A stretch of 64,000 bases of DNA from Nephrocerus scutellatus (GCA_947095585.1 OX352761.1:95375333-95439332); one strand, 5' to 3'. Shown: positions 1 through 11,107, counted from the stretch's first letter. Notes: generated by a model from the letters alone, not told the origin. Numbers and translations: made by a program.

Positions 1-595
1 ATATTTGAAATATCGCAAGATAAAACATATTTTTGAAGTTATTGGGATATTAGGATTGTGGGTTTGCTAAGACAATTGTCAATTATATTATATTTTGAAT
101 TATTTATTAACTACTTTTTAAGTGATATAGTATATATTCTGCCTTGCAATTTAGTGAAATCATTAAATTATTTTTTCTGGAAAATCACGTTTCATAGTAA
201 TAAGCTTATACATTTTTTGTACCCAATTAATTACGTAATATCAGTTGTATCTACAAATGCATACATTTAAGAGAAGAAAAGAAGAGCAAATTTATTATTT
301 TCCATTTTTGCTGCAAATAAATAATACCGATGTTATTAATTAATTAATCGTATAACGCACGCATTATGATGCAAAACACATTAAATTTGATTTAAATAAA
401 TACCATTCGTCCGCCCAACTATGCACTGCAGTGACAGTAAGTATGTACCACAAATCCAAAATGTGTACCCTGTAATTTGACTTATATAATACATATTACG
501 ACATTTCTGTAATTTTTCACTTGAAGTTGGCTGTAATTTTCTTTCTTCAGTCTTCACTAAATATACAATGAAGTTAGTAGCTAGAAGTTTTGGCT
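1..595. other. AT-rich stretch, nothing recognised
   Basis: No coding similarity, RNA gene or clear repeat is visible. The only long open frame (58-270) is low-complexity, rich in F, Y and I, and looks like chance in AT-rich DNA. Confidence 0.5.
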
Positions 596-1318
596 AAAGT
601 ATCAGAATTTTTTTTTCTCGGAAATTCCCCCTCAAGGAGAGAGGGGGTTTTAATTTTTGAGCACTTTTTTGAAAAATTCATTTTTCTAAGTGGTTTGATA
701 GATGTAAGGGGGTTAATTGGTATCATATCAAAGGCAATAAAAATACTATAAAAAATTTCCAATCCAACCCCCTCGATAGAGTTAGAGCCAAAAAATGACT
801 TTCAAATTAAAGTTCATCAGGGGGCGTGTTCAAAAGTGGACGGGCCCAAATATTGGTATCAAATGAAAGGTGATAATTACTTCTACACGGCCGTACTTTT
901 TTTATGGGCGTACGTCAGCTAAAACGGAAGTTTGATCAAGTTGTACCTGGTTCATGTGGTTTTTCATATATTTGAGTGAAATATCATAGCAAAGTGCATT
1001 ATAGGTTTAACTTGCTTACGGCTTTCGGACACTGAAAGCCCTTATTGAGCAGACCTCAAAAACCACAATCTTGTTTGGAAGAGACGCCCCGTTTAGTTGA
1101 GGGGTTTCCAAATTTTTGAGTTATTTTAGGAAAAGTGAATTTTTCTAATTGGTTTGATGGATGTTAGGGCGTTAATTGATATCAACTAAAAGGCAATAAA
1201 AATACCTTCCGTCCTATAGAAAATTGGGTCCATCCAACCCCCCCTCGTCAGAGTTAGAGAAAAAAATCATCTGAAAAGCGGTCTGTTGTTCGCTTCGGAA
1301 AAAGTATATTTGATTTTT
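596..1318. repeat. Dispersed repeat family A, two partial copies
   Basis: Two diverged, similarly oriented stretches (about 600-900 and 1020-1290) share a conserved order of landmarks: a purine-rich segment, a GGTTAATTGGTATCA-like box, a GGCAATAAAAATAC-like box, an AACCCCCCTCG-like box and an AGAGTTAGAG box. The first copy continues into GGGGCGTG and a segment ending ATTGGTATCAAATGAAAGG. The same order recurs at 7300-7760 and 47560-47890. Open frames inside are not conserved. The class is unknown. Confidence 0.6.
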
Positions 1319-1359
1319 AAGGGAAATGCAAACAGAAGAAATTATAGAACTTTCAAATT

Positions 1360-2515
1360 TCTTCGGTTCGGATGTTTGGAAGTTTTTCTGTTTCTGAGTT
1401 TAATTACTTATCTGAAACTATAGACAAGTTTTACCAATCCTCACCAACGTCAGAATTAGTAGTCTTGGTTGATTTTAATGTCCACAATGATTCATGGTTG
1501 ACCTTTTCGAATGGTAAAGATCGATCTGGTGAAACAGCTGAACTATTTTCAAATGTTAATCTTCTCACCCAACTCGTTGATAAGCCTACTAGGTATCCCG
1601 ATACTACTGGTCAATCACCTCACCTTTTAGATTTATTTTTAATTACTATGCCAGACAAATATTCAATTGATGTATCTGCTCCATTAGGTCTTTCTGACCA
1701 TGCTTTGGTAGTAGTAGGGTCGGGCTCCAAGATCGCATTTGGTTCATCTTGATGGTGTTCAGAATAGAGTTATCCGTTTGATAAACGATGTAACCATTAC
1801 TTCGTCTCTTGATACTTTGGAGCACAGACGAAATGTAGGAGCTTTATCTGTTTTCTACAAATTTTACAACGGTAGATGTTCTTTAGAAACCCATTCTCTA
1901 GTTCCAGGTCCTTTTATCAGTAACGTCAACACTCGTTTAAGGTCCAATCAACATAGATTTGCCTTAAAACCGTTCTCATGTAGAACCCAACACTTTAAAT
2001 CCTACTTTTTTCCGAGAGTCTCTTCGATGTGGAATCAATTGGTCGAGCGCGTGTTTCCCGAATCTTATAATCTGCAGCCATTCAAATTAGCCGTTAACAA
2101 CTTCCTGAAGGATGATGGATGAAGTATTCATAAGTTGTTTATTAATATAAAATATATATTTCAGTATTTTTTACATTACTTTTATAAATTGTAATATTTT
2201 CTTGGTCAAGGTTTTTTGTAGTTTTCCCTGACCATGTTCCATTGCTTAAAGCATTTGGACTCGCGTCGTTTTAGTTTCGTGTTGGTTTTTTCGCATTGCT
2301 TTTTCAATGAATCAGAGAGAATTCTGAAAAATAAATTGAAACCGGCTACAAACGTGAGGAATGTGATATATTGTAAATATTGTAAATCACATTCCTTCGG
2401 ATTTTTAATTTATTTTGAATTTTAATAAAGGGCTTAGCCCAACTTATTGCCGTGACGCAAGTCATTCAGGGAGTCCTCCCTTGGCAATAAGTCTCTATAT
2501 AAAAAAAAAAAAAAA
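1360..2515 (+). pseudogene. Internally deleted non-LTR retrotransposon with poly(A) tail
   Basis: Frame 1372-1734 resembles the apurinic-type endonuclease domain of non-LTR retrotransposons, with VDFNVHND and the closing LGLSDHALV motif. At about 1735 the sequence jumps to the region behind the reverse transcriptase (1739-2122; QNRVIRLI, LEHRRNVGALSVFYKFYNG), so the whole reverse transcriptase is missing. A 3' UTR of nearly 400 bases follows and ends in a poly(A) run at 2501-2515. The C-terminal part is related to the copy at 9991-11107. Its 5' end is cut where repeat family A begins. The same 3' UTR occurs at 2942-3015 (-) and 55768-56600 (-). This is a dead, probably old insertion; jockey/CR1-type affinity is inferred. 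Confidence 0.8.
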
Positions 2516-2941
2516 TACTATCTATAAGATAGTAAAACGGAGCCTTTTAGCTCGCCATATGAATAGTTTTATTTCAGTCTAAATTATTTAGCTTAAAATG
2601 ATATTAGATTCATAAAAAAAAGGTAGGCTGTGTCGTCTACACGGCCGCGGGGGTTTTGAGGGTTTTTAAACATTTACTGACAATTCATTGTTTATTTTTT
2701 ATTTTTTTTTATTTAATTTTCTTTAATTTTTATGTATGTACATTTGACTTAAAATAAAGTGTATACCTGGTTTTCCAGTTTGTGTTGTTATAAAATAATT
2801 TCCGATTTTAAACCTTTTAATTCAATTCAATAAGTAATGTAGAAATTATTAAAGTCAAAGTGAGCTGAGCAGAGAACCAACCAACAGAGACTATACTCTC
2901 ACTGTATCATTACTGCTCATGTTTGTTTCGTTCTGCTACCA
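2516..2941. other. No gene seen; part of a local rearranged repeat
   Basis: AT-rich. Bases about 2865-2940 (AACAGAGACTATACT and TGCTCATGTTTG boxes) reappear at about 4078-4160. Confidence 0.45.
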
Positions 2942-3015
2942 TTTTTTTTTTTTTTATATTGTGACTTATTGCCAAGGGATTACTCCCTGAATGACTTACG
3001 TCACGGCAGTAACTT
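2942..3015 (-). mobile_element. 3' terminal scrap of the 1.4-2.5 kb retrotransposon family
   Basis: A T-run (2942-2955) followed by the reverse complement of the 3' end seen at about 2440-2515, including the CCCTGAATGACTTACGTCAC stretch. It is a strongly 5'-truncated insertion on the minus strand. Confidence 0.75.
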
Positions 3016-4299
3016 GAATGTTATTGACATTTAGTATTATAGAAATTAAAATTATTAAAGAAAAGAGAAGCCAAAACAAACGGAAAAAGAAGCAAGGTAG
3101 CTTGCAACTTCAAAATTGTATAGGCCTCTTTATAAGTAACATACTAGTAGTAAAATGTACTGTTATTTTTAATTGATTTGGTTGGACGCGTAGAGAAATT
3201 AAAAAATGAAAATTAATTTTATGAGCTGCACGTTTAGTGCTCATGAACTGGGTATTGATGAATGGTCTATAGAGGGTTTTGACCAAAAAAAAATTCTGTA
3301 TCTACTACAACTTTCGTTTCCTGCTGATTCATTATCAATGCTCATTAATTTGAATAATGAAAATCATCGCAATGATGATTTTATAAACACTTAGTAATGT
3401 AGAAATGAATATACTAAGTACAAGTCCTACGACTTGCACCGTAGCTCATCACATACATCATCATCACATCACATTAAATGAAATAAATTATTTATAAGCG
3501 AATTTAAATGTTCATAACCACTTACTGTGAGGTGGGTGCATATTGCATATTGAATATTGCATATCAGTGCCCAAACACAGTAATGCAGCTTTTGGTTTCA
3601 ACTCATAAAAAATTCGAGTAGTTTTAAATTAAATTTGAAGAGAAAAGAAGTGAGCAGCACTAACCCATGCATGCATCGAAATGGTATGCTAAGAATGTCG
3701 CTTTGAAGCATGCAGGCCAATTATTTATCATTAAATTTCTTTTGCATTGTTCTCTTATTTCTATAATTGATCGAATAGTTATTTTGAACCGAAGTTTATG
3801 CCTTTTATTATGTTTGATGGTTGACTCAATGGTCGATGGTAGATTCGTTGTACAATGTTCAATGGCAGACATCCAACTTACCATCGAACATCAAACCAGC
3901 AATCGAACACCACTCTAGTTACTGTATACGTGAGTAAGGATAAGATAAGCCAAAAGTAAAGGAAAAAGTAGCAATAGCAACGTCGCTTGTAACTTTAAAT
4001 GGCCTTGCCTCTTTTTTGTAACATTTGTATTTTTTTTCTCTATCACAAAGCACTGTATCATTTTATGCAATGTTAATAGAACAAACAGAGCAGAGCACAG
4101 ATACCAAGAACAGAGACTATACTATCACTACTACTGCACATGTTTGCTTCATTCTATTCTATTGGCAAATATTAATATTATAATTTTTTAATACGATTAA
4201 ATTAAGTCTATAAATAAGCAATACGATTAAATAAAAAAATTTAGTCAAGGACTTAAAAATTAATATTGATATTGAATATTGATTAAATTAAAAGGTGCA
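3016..4299. other. No supported gene; diverged duplicated segments
   Basis: Short open frames on both strands (for example 3206-3394 and 3667-3918) show no family resemblance. Segments at about 3050-3130 and 3950-4040 are diverged copies (GCCAAAA, GGAAAAAG and GCCTC boxes), as are 2865-2940 and 4078-4160. Confidence 0.45.
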
Positions 4300-5345
4300 A
4301 GTCGCTTGAGAAATTGATTAGTTCCAGAAATTCCGGTTCCTAATAACCATATCCCAGAATTTCCATGGTAACAAGTTTTACAGTCTTAGTCCAACATACC
4401 GAATTTCATGCGAATCACTTGAGAAATTTCTGACACAGAACCAAGGAATTCCGAATAGGCTCATTTCTCGATTAGCATACTCTTCAACCCCAAAACTTCC
4501 AAGCAGCGGAATCTCCGGATGCGCTGCCTGCTGGTTTTGGATAATGTGGAGGGTTGGTATTCCAAAGCGGCTCCAGTTTCTTTTCGAGATGATCGTTATG
4601 GCTGAAGCTGTGTCGAGTTGTAGCTTAACGTTCGCGCCGTTGATCTTTGGTTCAACAAACTTTCGTTGCGCGGCATTGTTGAATTGGTTGACTTGATTGA
4701 CTTGAAGGCCTACTCTTGAGCATTTTTGTTGGTTCTCTCCACCTGTTGCTTTATAAAATATTAACATTTTACATTTTTCGCAAGTCTTCGCTTTGGAAGA
4801 ACAATTCTGCCAGATGGTGCTTGCTTTTTATCCTGGACCGCTTTGACTTCGAACTGTTCGACGAATTTGGTTTTGTCGCGCTCCAGGCAAACGATTCTAT
4901 GGCCAGATTCCAGAATTTCCTCAGGAACAAGGGTTGTAGTCGCATCTAAGTCCTGCATACCGAATTTCATACGAATCGCTTGAGAAATGGCTTGGTCCAC
5001 AGAATTCCAGACCCTATCCTAGAATTTCCATAGGAACAAGTCTTATAGTCGCATCTTAATCCTACATACCGAATTACAGACGTATCGCTTGAGAAATGGC
5101 TTGGTCCACAAAATTCCAGAACCGTTTGACCCTATCCCAGAATTTCCATAGAAAAAAGTCTTACAATCGCATGTTAGTCCTACATTCCGAATTTCATGCA
5201 AATCGCTTGAGAAATTGCTTTGTTCCAGAAATTCCAGACCATAATGATCATATTCCAGAATTTCCTTAGGAAGAAGTGTTATAGTCGCTCGCATCTTAGT
5301 CCTACATTCCGAGTTTAATGCAAATCGTTTGAGAAATTGCTTAGT
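4300..5345. repeat. R120 repeat-unit array, split by a gag/protease scrap
   Basis: The unit of roughly 105-120 bases carries, in order, CATACCGAATTTCATACGAA, CGCTTGAGAAATGGCTT, AAATTCCAGACC, CCAGAATTTCCATAGGAACA and GTCTTATAGTCGCAT boxes. Units begin near 4389, 4955, 5061, 5178 and 5298, with a partial one at 4300. Between the first units and the rest sits an LTR-retrotransposon fragment (about 4440-4940). The same unit occurs at 24335-24500, 36650-37060 and 48420-48600. Confidence 0.75.
4440..4940 (-). pseudogene. LTR-retrotransposon gag zinc knuckle and protease remnant
   Basis: On the minus strand a degenerate CCHC-like knuckle (TCEKCK followed by FYKA and QKCSRVG) is spread over two frames around 4720-4800. 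It is followed in frame by KINGANVKLQLDTASAITII, which matches the retropepsin active-site neighbourhood with DTAS where DTGS/DSGS is usual. There is no reverse transcriptase, integrase or LTR. The fragment is bounded on both sides by R120 units. Gypsy-type affinity is inferred from the protease context. It is non-functional. Confidence 0.6.
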
Positions 5346-5569
5346 TCCCAAAGTACTGATATTTAACAGTGGCTCACTTAAAAGTGTGACATTTAACATC
5401 ACAACAGTGTATCACTTAACATTTTACTTTTTGAACATGTACCCTTTTAAACCTTGTAGTGAGACGTTGTCACGTAAAAAAAAGTTTTATACTTTTCTTC
5501 CTAAAACTACCCACATGAATAAAAAAAAAACTATATGCTACAGATAAAATTTCCCCTGCAACCATAAAA

Positions 5570-5706
5570 GCTGTATTTTATTTGAATTCGAATTGGGAAT
5601 TACAACAACGATTGCACTGTCGAATTCCTTCTTTGGAATTTGAAAACCTGATGTTTGGCTGGTTTTGACATTCGAATTCGTATTCGGATTCCAAATAAAA
5701 TACAGC
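5570..5706. mobile_element. MITE, family GCTG, with 5-bp target duplication
   Basis: Terminal inverted repeats GCTGTATTTTATTTG and CAAATAAAATACAGC enclose 137 bases. Flanks read TAAAA on the left (5565-5569) and TAAAA on the right (5707-5711), a candidate 5-bp target site duplication. Internal sequence (ATTACAACAACGATTGCACTG) resembles the left part of the larger element at 34201-34683. A relative lies at 15088-15223. Confidence 0.8.
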
Positions 5707-5929
5707 TAAAATAACGATATCATTCTCACTAGTGCCTTGCCCTTGTGACTAACCACAATTTGAATTTAACTTTTTTCAAACATTGCTCCAGTGTAAATTA
5801 AGCAATTCGCCCTTCGGGCTCCCAATTCAACTACAAACAGATTCTCTTACTAGTCAGAATTTGATTGGATTTTTGTGTTCGATTTGCTGAAACACAACTG
5901 ACAGCTCCGACAAAGATTCTGAAAACGAA

Positions 5930-6345
5930 AAAAACGACATTATATTTTAAACCTAAATAAGACGACTGAGTTTTTAATTTGAACGGAACAATTATTAACT
6001 TAGTTATTAGTTCAGTAAAAAATTGTAGGTTACAGAGTCCTAACAGTGGAGAAACTTATATCGTGTTTTTTTTTTACAAAAAATCTGGCACAGATTGATT
6101 TTTTTGCTGTCAAGTTGTTCTTTTTAGCAAAAAACCAATCTACGGTAGATCGGATTTCCCCTCTAACAGATCTTGATATTTTGGGAGATTTACTCCTCTT
6201 TCATCATCTGCAACAACAACAAATGCAACTAAACAATGTAAACAAAAGATTCTCGGCTTTCGTGTTCGTTTTTTTCGAAAAAAAAATTTGAGCTCGAGCG
6301 CAGATATCTAAAACAAATAAAAATACGACATTAATCTTTAAACCT
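5930..6345. repeat. Dispersed repeat family C
   Basis: Contains GTAGATCGGATTTCCCCTC, TTGATATTTTGGGA, GCTTTCGTGTTCG, a TTTCGAAAAAAAA run and GAGCTCGAGCGCAGAT, and ends near ACGACATTAATCTTTAAAC. The same order appears inverted at 33873-34140 and partly at 14960-15080 and 36370-36430. ACGACATTA-like sequence near both ends suggests an inverted-repeat DNA element. Confidence 0.5.
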
Positions 6346-6377
6346 TGGAATCGCTCGCACAATGAAAACATATGCTA

Positions 6378-6842
6378 TATTGCTTTCAACAAAAAAATAA
6401 AAATTACAACAACAAACATATTGGATAGACCAGAAAATGGTTAGCGTTAACCAAAAAAAAATTTTTGGTTAAGAAATATTTAACCAAATTTTTATTTATA
6501 ATTCTCACCACCAGAGTCGACTTTTAAAAATTATATATGGATAATTAATACCATCTCATTTTGTTGAAAGCAATATAGCAAAAATGAGTTAGGTACTTTT
6601 TGTGGTTAACAGCTGATCAAAGCACAGCAAAAACTAACCAAATTTTGGTAAATTTTTTGTTTCATGTGTTTGCCAACTTATCCATATATAATTTTTAAAA
6701 GTCGACTCTGGTGGTGGGAATTATAACTAAAAATTTGGTTAAATATTTCTTAACCAAAAATTTTTTTTGGTTAACGCTAAACTTTTCTGGTCTATCCAAT
6801 GTGTTTGTGGTTGTAATTTTTATTTTTTTGTTGAAAGCAATA
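6378..6842. mobile_element. Two MITE copies in inverted head-to-head array
   Basis: The left copy (6378-6577) runs on the minus strand with about 90 internal bases deleted. The right copy (about 6576-6842) runs on the plus strand. Both end in TATTGCTTTCAAC / GTTGAAAGCAATA and carry TCTGGTCTATCCAA, TTAACCAAAAA and AAAGTCGACTCTGGTGGTG boxes. Together they make a near-perfect 460-base palindrome. A single intact copy is at 33344-33628. Confidence 0.8.
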
Positions 6843-7239
6843 TAGCAATAAAGGTTTAAGTTGTTACAGAAAAGTATTAAATTATGACACGTAGCTTTGA
6901 TTCAGACAAACTTCTTTTTTATAATATTGAATCCTTAAGAACAATAAAAACAAATATTTCATAACCGTTTCAAATGTTGCTAACTTTATTCTATAATAAA
7001 CGTGAAAAATCAAAACTTGTTAACTTTTGTATAAAGATTTCTACCAAGATAACGAGCAAAACAATTTTTTTTATACCAAAAATTCGTAAGTATTAATCTG
7101 ACTTTCGTTGGATTTTTCCCCTCTTTTGACTGTGCCATCGTTTTTAGGCATCAAACGAACAAAAAATTTGCACTTGCACGTTTTGTATGTTTTTGTGTCG
7201 GAATGGCAGCATAAATCCGTCAATGACGATGATAACTAT
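6843..7239. other. No gene or repeat recognised
   Basis: AT-rich spacer between two repeats. Confidence 0.4.
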
Positions 7240-7760
7240 TTTAAAGTTTTATCCGCACTAATCGAACATTCTTAATTGCAATTGCGTTTCTGCAGTATAG
7301 CCCACATGCGAATTTAGGCCCCCTGACACGCCCACTACCACGCCCCCGACGACCCCTTTTGTGGGCGGCAAAAAGAAGGCGGCGGCCACGCCCCGTTTTC
7401 GTAGGAGGGCCATACAAACTTTTAGTAAAATCCATTTTCCCAACTGATTTGAAGGAGTTTTGGGGGTTAATTGGCACCATATAAAAGGTAATAAAAACAC
7501 CTTCCATTTAAAAAAAAAAAATTAGGCCAATCGAGCCACCTTCGGCAGTAGTAGAGTCAAAAAACTGTCTTTTATTTAAAGGTAAAAAGAAGGCGTGCTT
7601 AAAAGTGGGCGGGCCTAAATATTGGTAAAAAATGAAAGGTAAAAATTAGTTCTGCATAAATATCCTACTAAAACGGGGCGTGACCGCCAAGAAAAAATGC
7701 GATTTTCAGGGAGTGTACAATGAGGGCTTTCAGGGAAGGGGTGTCTGGAACCCCAAATCC
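7240..7760. repeat. Dispersed repeat family A copy
   Basis: Same ordered boxes as 596-1318: GGGGGTTAATTGGCACCAT, AGGTAATAAAAACACCTTCC, GCGTGCTTAAAAGTGGGCGG and ATATTGGTA. The GC-rich part around 7310-7410 gives spurious open frames on the minus strand. Confidence 0.65.
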
Positions 7761-8335
7761 AAGGCGGGCTATACTGCAGTTTAGCCGATCTAAGTTTTTG
7801 TCTTCATTCTCCGAGAAAAATGCGTTTTTTTATACTCTGATAATACTTGGATTTGATATTTTAACTATGAAAAGATATACAGAGGGTGTTTTGACGGCTG
7901 TAGTTGTTTGTTTCCTTAAACATGAGACTTGACTGCCGATTACTATGGGCTATGGGGCATTCACTTGAAAAATAAAACTTACTGATCTGGCAGAAAAAAT
8001 TATAGAATTTATCAGATATCTCGGAACTAAAATTTGTTCTCCGACATAAAAAATAAACAAGACCCATGTAACAACTAACAAAACGTTGCTTGACACTTTC
8101 TTGTAGAATCAAACGGAACTTTGGTTTAGACTTTTACAAGATGTCATCTGTCAATATTTATATCAGTGTTGTCAGAAAAGGGAATAATACATATTTAAAA
8201 AGTGTGTTGCTTCTAGAGAGTAGGAATAGGCAGTGAAGCGAATATCCGATTCAGTTATTCTAATCGGTTTGACTTTGAATACCCAACTTGTTTAATGTTT
8301 ACTAACTAGATCCTATTTCTACGGAAAATATAAAA

Positions 8336-9318
8336 ATGGTCAGACTCAACCCCGAGCAAACTATAATATTAATACGATTGATTAAGAAATATGATTTCCT
8401 GTGGAACCCAAAAAGCCCTTTTTACAAGGACAGAGACAAAGTCCAGGCAACGTATAATAAAATCGGCTCCTATTTTCAGGCCAGTGGCTCAGATATCAAA
8501 ATAAAATTCCGTCGGCTGCGATGCGCATTTCGTATCGAACTAGCAAAAATAAGCACCAATGGCAAAAATCGTTCAAATTTATTCTATTTCGATGAAATGG
8601 AGTTTTTACGTGATTTAATTGTACGTCGGAAGCAGCCACATCTATTATCTGAAGGCGAAATGAAAGATGAAACAAGTGGCAGTTTAGTGGAAGGAGAGGC
8701 CGATGATGATGAGGTGAGCTTCATAACAGAGGAGGTCGCCAACGAAGAGGATTTTTCACAAAAAGGGTAAGTTGAAAAGTAGATTGTACAATATTATAAC
8801 TAAAATAACAATTTCGACATTTATATTTTGTCTCACCTGCCTGTAGTTTCATTAATAATGAGTCCGAACCGTCAGAAAACTATCTGGAGGATCCAGCGGA
8901 AGTAAATCACCAAGAAGACCATCAATTCGATTCCATTGAAGAAGAAGAAGAAGAAGCTTGTACCGAGGTCCTGGTGGACGCCGACACAAATGAAAAATTC
9001 GAAAACGATAGCTTCACATCTCTGAATACTATCCCATCACAGACAAAAGACGAATTTGATTGTTTTGGGACTTACATTGCATGTCAGCTAAGAAAAATGG
9101 ACCAAATATCGGCAATGGAAACAATGACGGATTTACAGAAACTAATCTCGTTTAAACGAATAGACATTCTTAAACAAAAAGAGACGTCTGGTAAACTTAG
9201 TTTTAGTTCTAATATTAATTATTTAGAAAGGAAGAGAAGATTTTCTGCATTCAAAAATGCTGCAAGACCATCGTCCTCAGTGGGTAGCACTTCCTTTAAC
9301 GACGATATTGGGCTCTAG
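8336..9318 (+). CDS. MADF-BESS domain protein (two exons)
   Basis: Exon 1 is 8336-8766 and ends in a GTAAGT donor (phase 2). Exon 2 is 8847-9318, after a pyrimidine-rich CTGTAG acceptor. The joined reading frame is 300 residues. Residues about 10-100 form a MADF (Myb/SANT-like) DNA-binding domain: LIRLIKKYDFLWNPKSPFYK at the start, then the KIKFRRLR helix and the FYFDEMEFL end. An acidic middle follows, including a run of glutamates. A BESS motif lies near residues 215-255 (FGTYIACQLRKMD through MTDLQKLISFKR). Proteins of this Adf-1-like family bind DNA in the nucleus and use BESS for protein contacts. The frame is intact, unlike the transposon debris around it. The exact Drosophila orthologue is not recognised; origin from a transposon-encoded MADF protein cannot be excluded. 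Confidence 0.85.
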
Positions 9319-9548
9319 GCCAATTTTTCAGGTTGCATGGTCCGATATTTACAAAATTTAGAATTAAAAGCTTATATCTTTTTGTCAAATACAGTTTTTA
9401 AGTTTAACAACAACTAAGCAATTTAGTTATTATTAATAAGTGATCAGCACAACAAATATTTAGCAAGACTTAAATAGTCGTGTTCACTGAAAACCGAGAA
9501 TTGCGAGTTTTTCAGTTTCCTCAATTCAAGCATAATAAATGTGGGTTT

Positions 9549-9722
9549 TCTATTGGCTTGGACGACAAGCGACAGCATTGTGTTTTAGAAGTGTTAAATT
9601 CTACGCTATTATTTTCTCCCCATTTAATAATTTAATTGTTTGGTTTTCACATGTGAGGGGCAGCAGGGACGTTCCTCAAATTTATACGAGAAGCTGAGAG
9701 TGCTGTCGTCAGCGAAAGTGTA
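9549..9722 (-). pseudogene. Inverted reverse-transcriptase fragment
   Basis: On the minus strand this encodes the FADDSTLSFSYKFEERP stretch also found at 10160-10230. The 9549-9600 part is the reverse complement of 10310-10360. It faces the larger copy at 9991 head-to-head, with a SINE between them. Confidence 0.8.
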
Positions 9723-9744
9723 ATGCTGATTAAAAGTAATATAC

Positions 9745-9990
9745 AGGAGGGTGGATGTAGGGATGAGAGCATTAGACTTCAGAGAAGGAGGTTTGAATCC
9801 CAGAAACACCGAAAATATTTTTCACGGCCACAGTCCTCGCGTATGTCCAGAACTTGTCACCAAAAGCTTCTCAACCCGCTTTTCGGATACGGCATTAAAT
9901 TGTAGGTCCCTTATATTTGTGTGCAAAAATATATCTGGCACAAGACGGGTAATTGCGAAAAGCTAGGCCCTGGAACTCATCGGTCTGTAG
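9745..9990 (+). mobile_element. tRNA-derived SINE copy
   Basis: GGTTTGAATCCCAG (degenerate B box, about 9789) is followed by the same body as the 53330 SINE: CTTGTCACCAAAAGCTTCTC, AAATTGTAGGTCCCTT and GAAAAGCTAGGCC. The A box is poorly conserved. It lies exactly between two inverted reverse-transcriptase fragments. Confidence 0.75.
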
Positions 9991-11107
9991 CGAAAATGGA
10001 TTAGAAGCTATCTTTTGGACCGCTCAATTCAAGTTGTTTTGGACGGTTTCAAGTCTGAAATACACCACATAAATGCTGGCGTTCCCCAGGGCTCTGTTCT
10101 GTCCCCGACACTCTTTCTCATTTTTATTAATGATCTCTTATCTGTGACTTCTAATCCAATTTACTCTTTCGCTGACGACAGCACTCTCAGCTTCTCATAT
10201 AAGTTTGAGGAACGTCCCTCCACCTCTGATGTGGAACTCAAACAACTTCGTATGTTAAGCACGTTAAATTCTGACCTTGACAGCATAATACAATGGGGAG
10301 AAATCAATCGAGTAGAATTTAACGCTTCCAAAACCCAATGCTGTCTCCTGTCGTCCAAGCGAATCCTAAACCCCATGCCATTATCCATGAATGGCACTTG
10401 CATCGAGGAAACTGAAAATCTCGCAATTCTCGGTATGTGCGTTAACGACAAGCTTCGTTGAAATGACCACATATTTACCGTCGCTAAAAATGCTGCGAAA
10501 TGTTTAGGTTTTCTAGCCCGGTGCAAGAAATATTTCACTCCCTCTGATCTGGCTACCATTTACAAGGCTTTTATTCGCCCAAAACTTGAGTACAATTGCC
10601 ATATCTGATCTGGTGCGCCTAAGACTACTTTGCATCAGCTAGATAGAATACAAAACCGCGCGATAAAACTTATCGGTGACGAAAATATAGCGAAATCGAT
10701 TGATTCGCTTGAACACCGCAGGAACGTTTCTTGCTTGTCACTGTTTTATCGCTTCTTCTACCAGCGGTGCTCAAGAGAAATAGCCAGCTGCATGCCATCT
10801 CTCCCTGAATTCAACCGCAATACTCGTGGCGCTCTAAATGCTCATCAGTTTACCCTTAAGCCCATCTTCGGACGTACAGTCAAATTCAGGGATTCGTTCT
10901 TCAGCCGTACAACTCGTATGTGGAATGCTCTGCCAAGCTCTGTCTTCCTACATCACAATGCCACAGGCATTCAAAACACAAGCTCATAGTCATCTCCTCT
11001 TTTCTCCTCCTCTTCCTTAACGCCCACGCTGTGCCAAGCATATAGCCGAGCATTATAAGGGTGCGAACCCCTTGAAGCGTGCGCGAATTATTAAAAAAAA
11101 AAAAAAA
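9991..11107 (+). pseudogene. 5'-truncated non-LTR retrotransposon (reverse transcriptase)
   Basis: The copy begins within the reverse transcriptase (KWIRSYLLDRS). It shows the conserved AGVPQGSVLSPTLFLIFIND block and the FADDSTL active-site box, then the post-RT region (QNRAIKLIGDE, LEHRRNVSCLSLFYRF). Two in-frame TGA codons (10459-10461 and 10606-10608) replace tryptophan codons (expected LRWND and HIWSG), each by one G-to-A change, and the C-terminus is frameshifted. The 3' UTR ends in a poly(A) run near 11092-11107. A shorter copy of the same 3' end is at 63700-63838. Jockey/CR1-type affinity is inferred from motif spacing. Confidence 0.85.

Noticed and set aside
7241..7507. Basic Gly/Arg-rich protein on the minus strand
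   Set aside because: It falls in repeat family A, and the frame is not kept in the copies at 0.6-1.3 and 47.6 kb.
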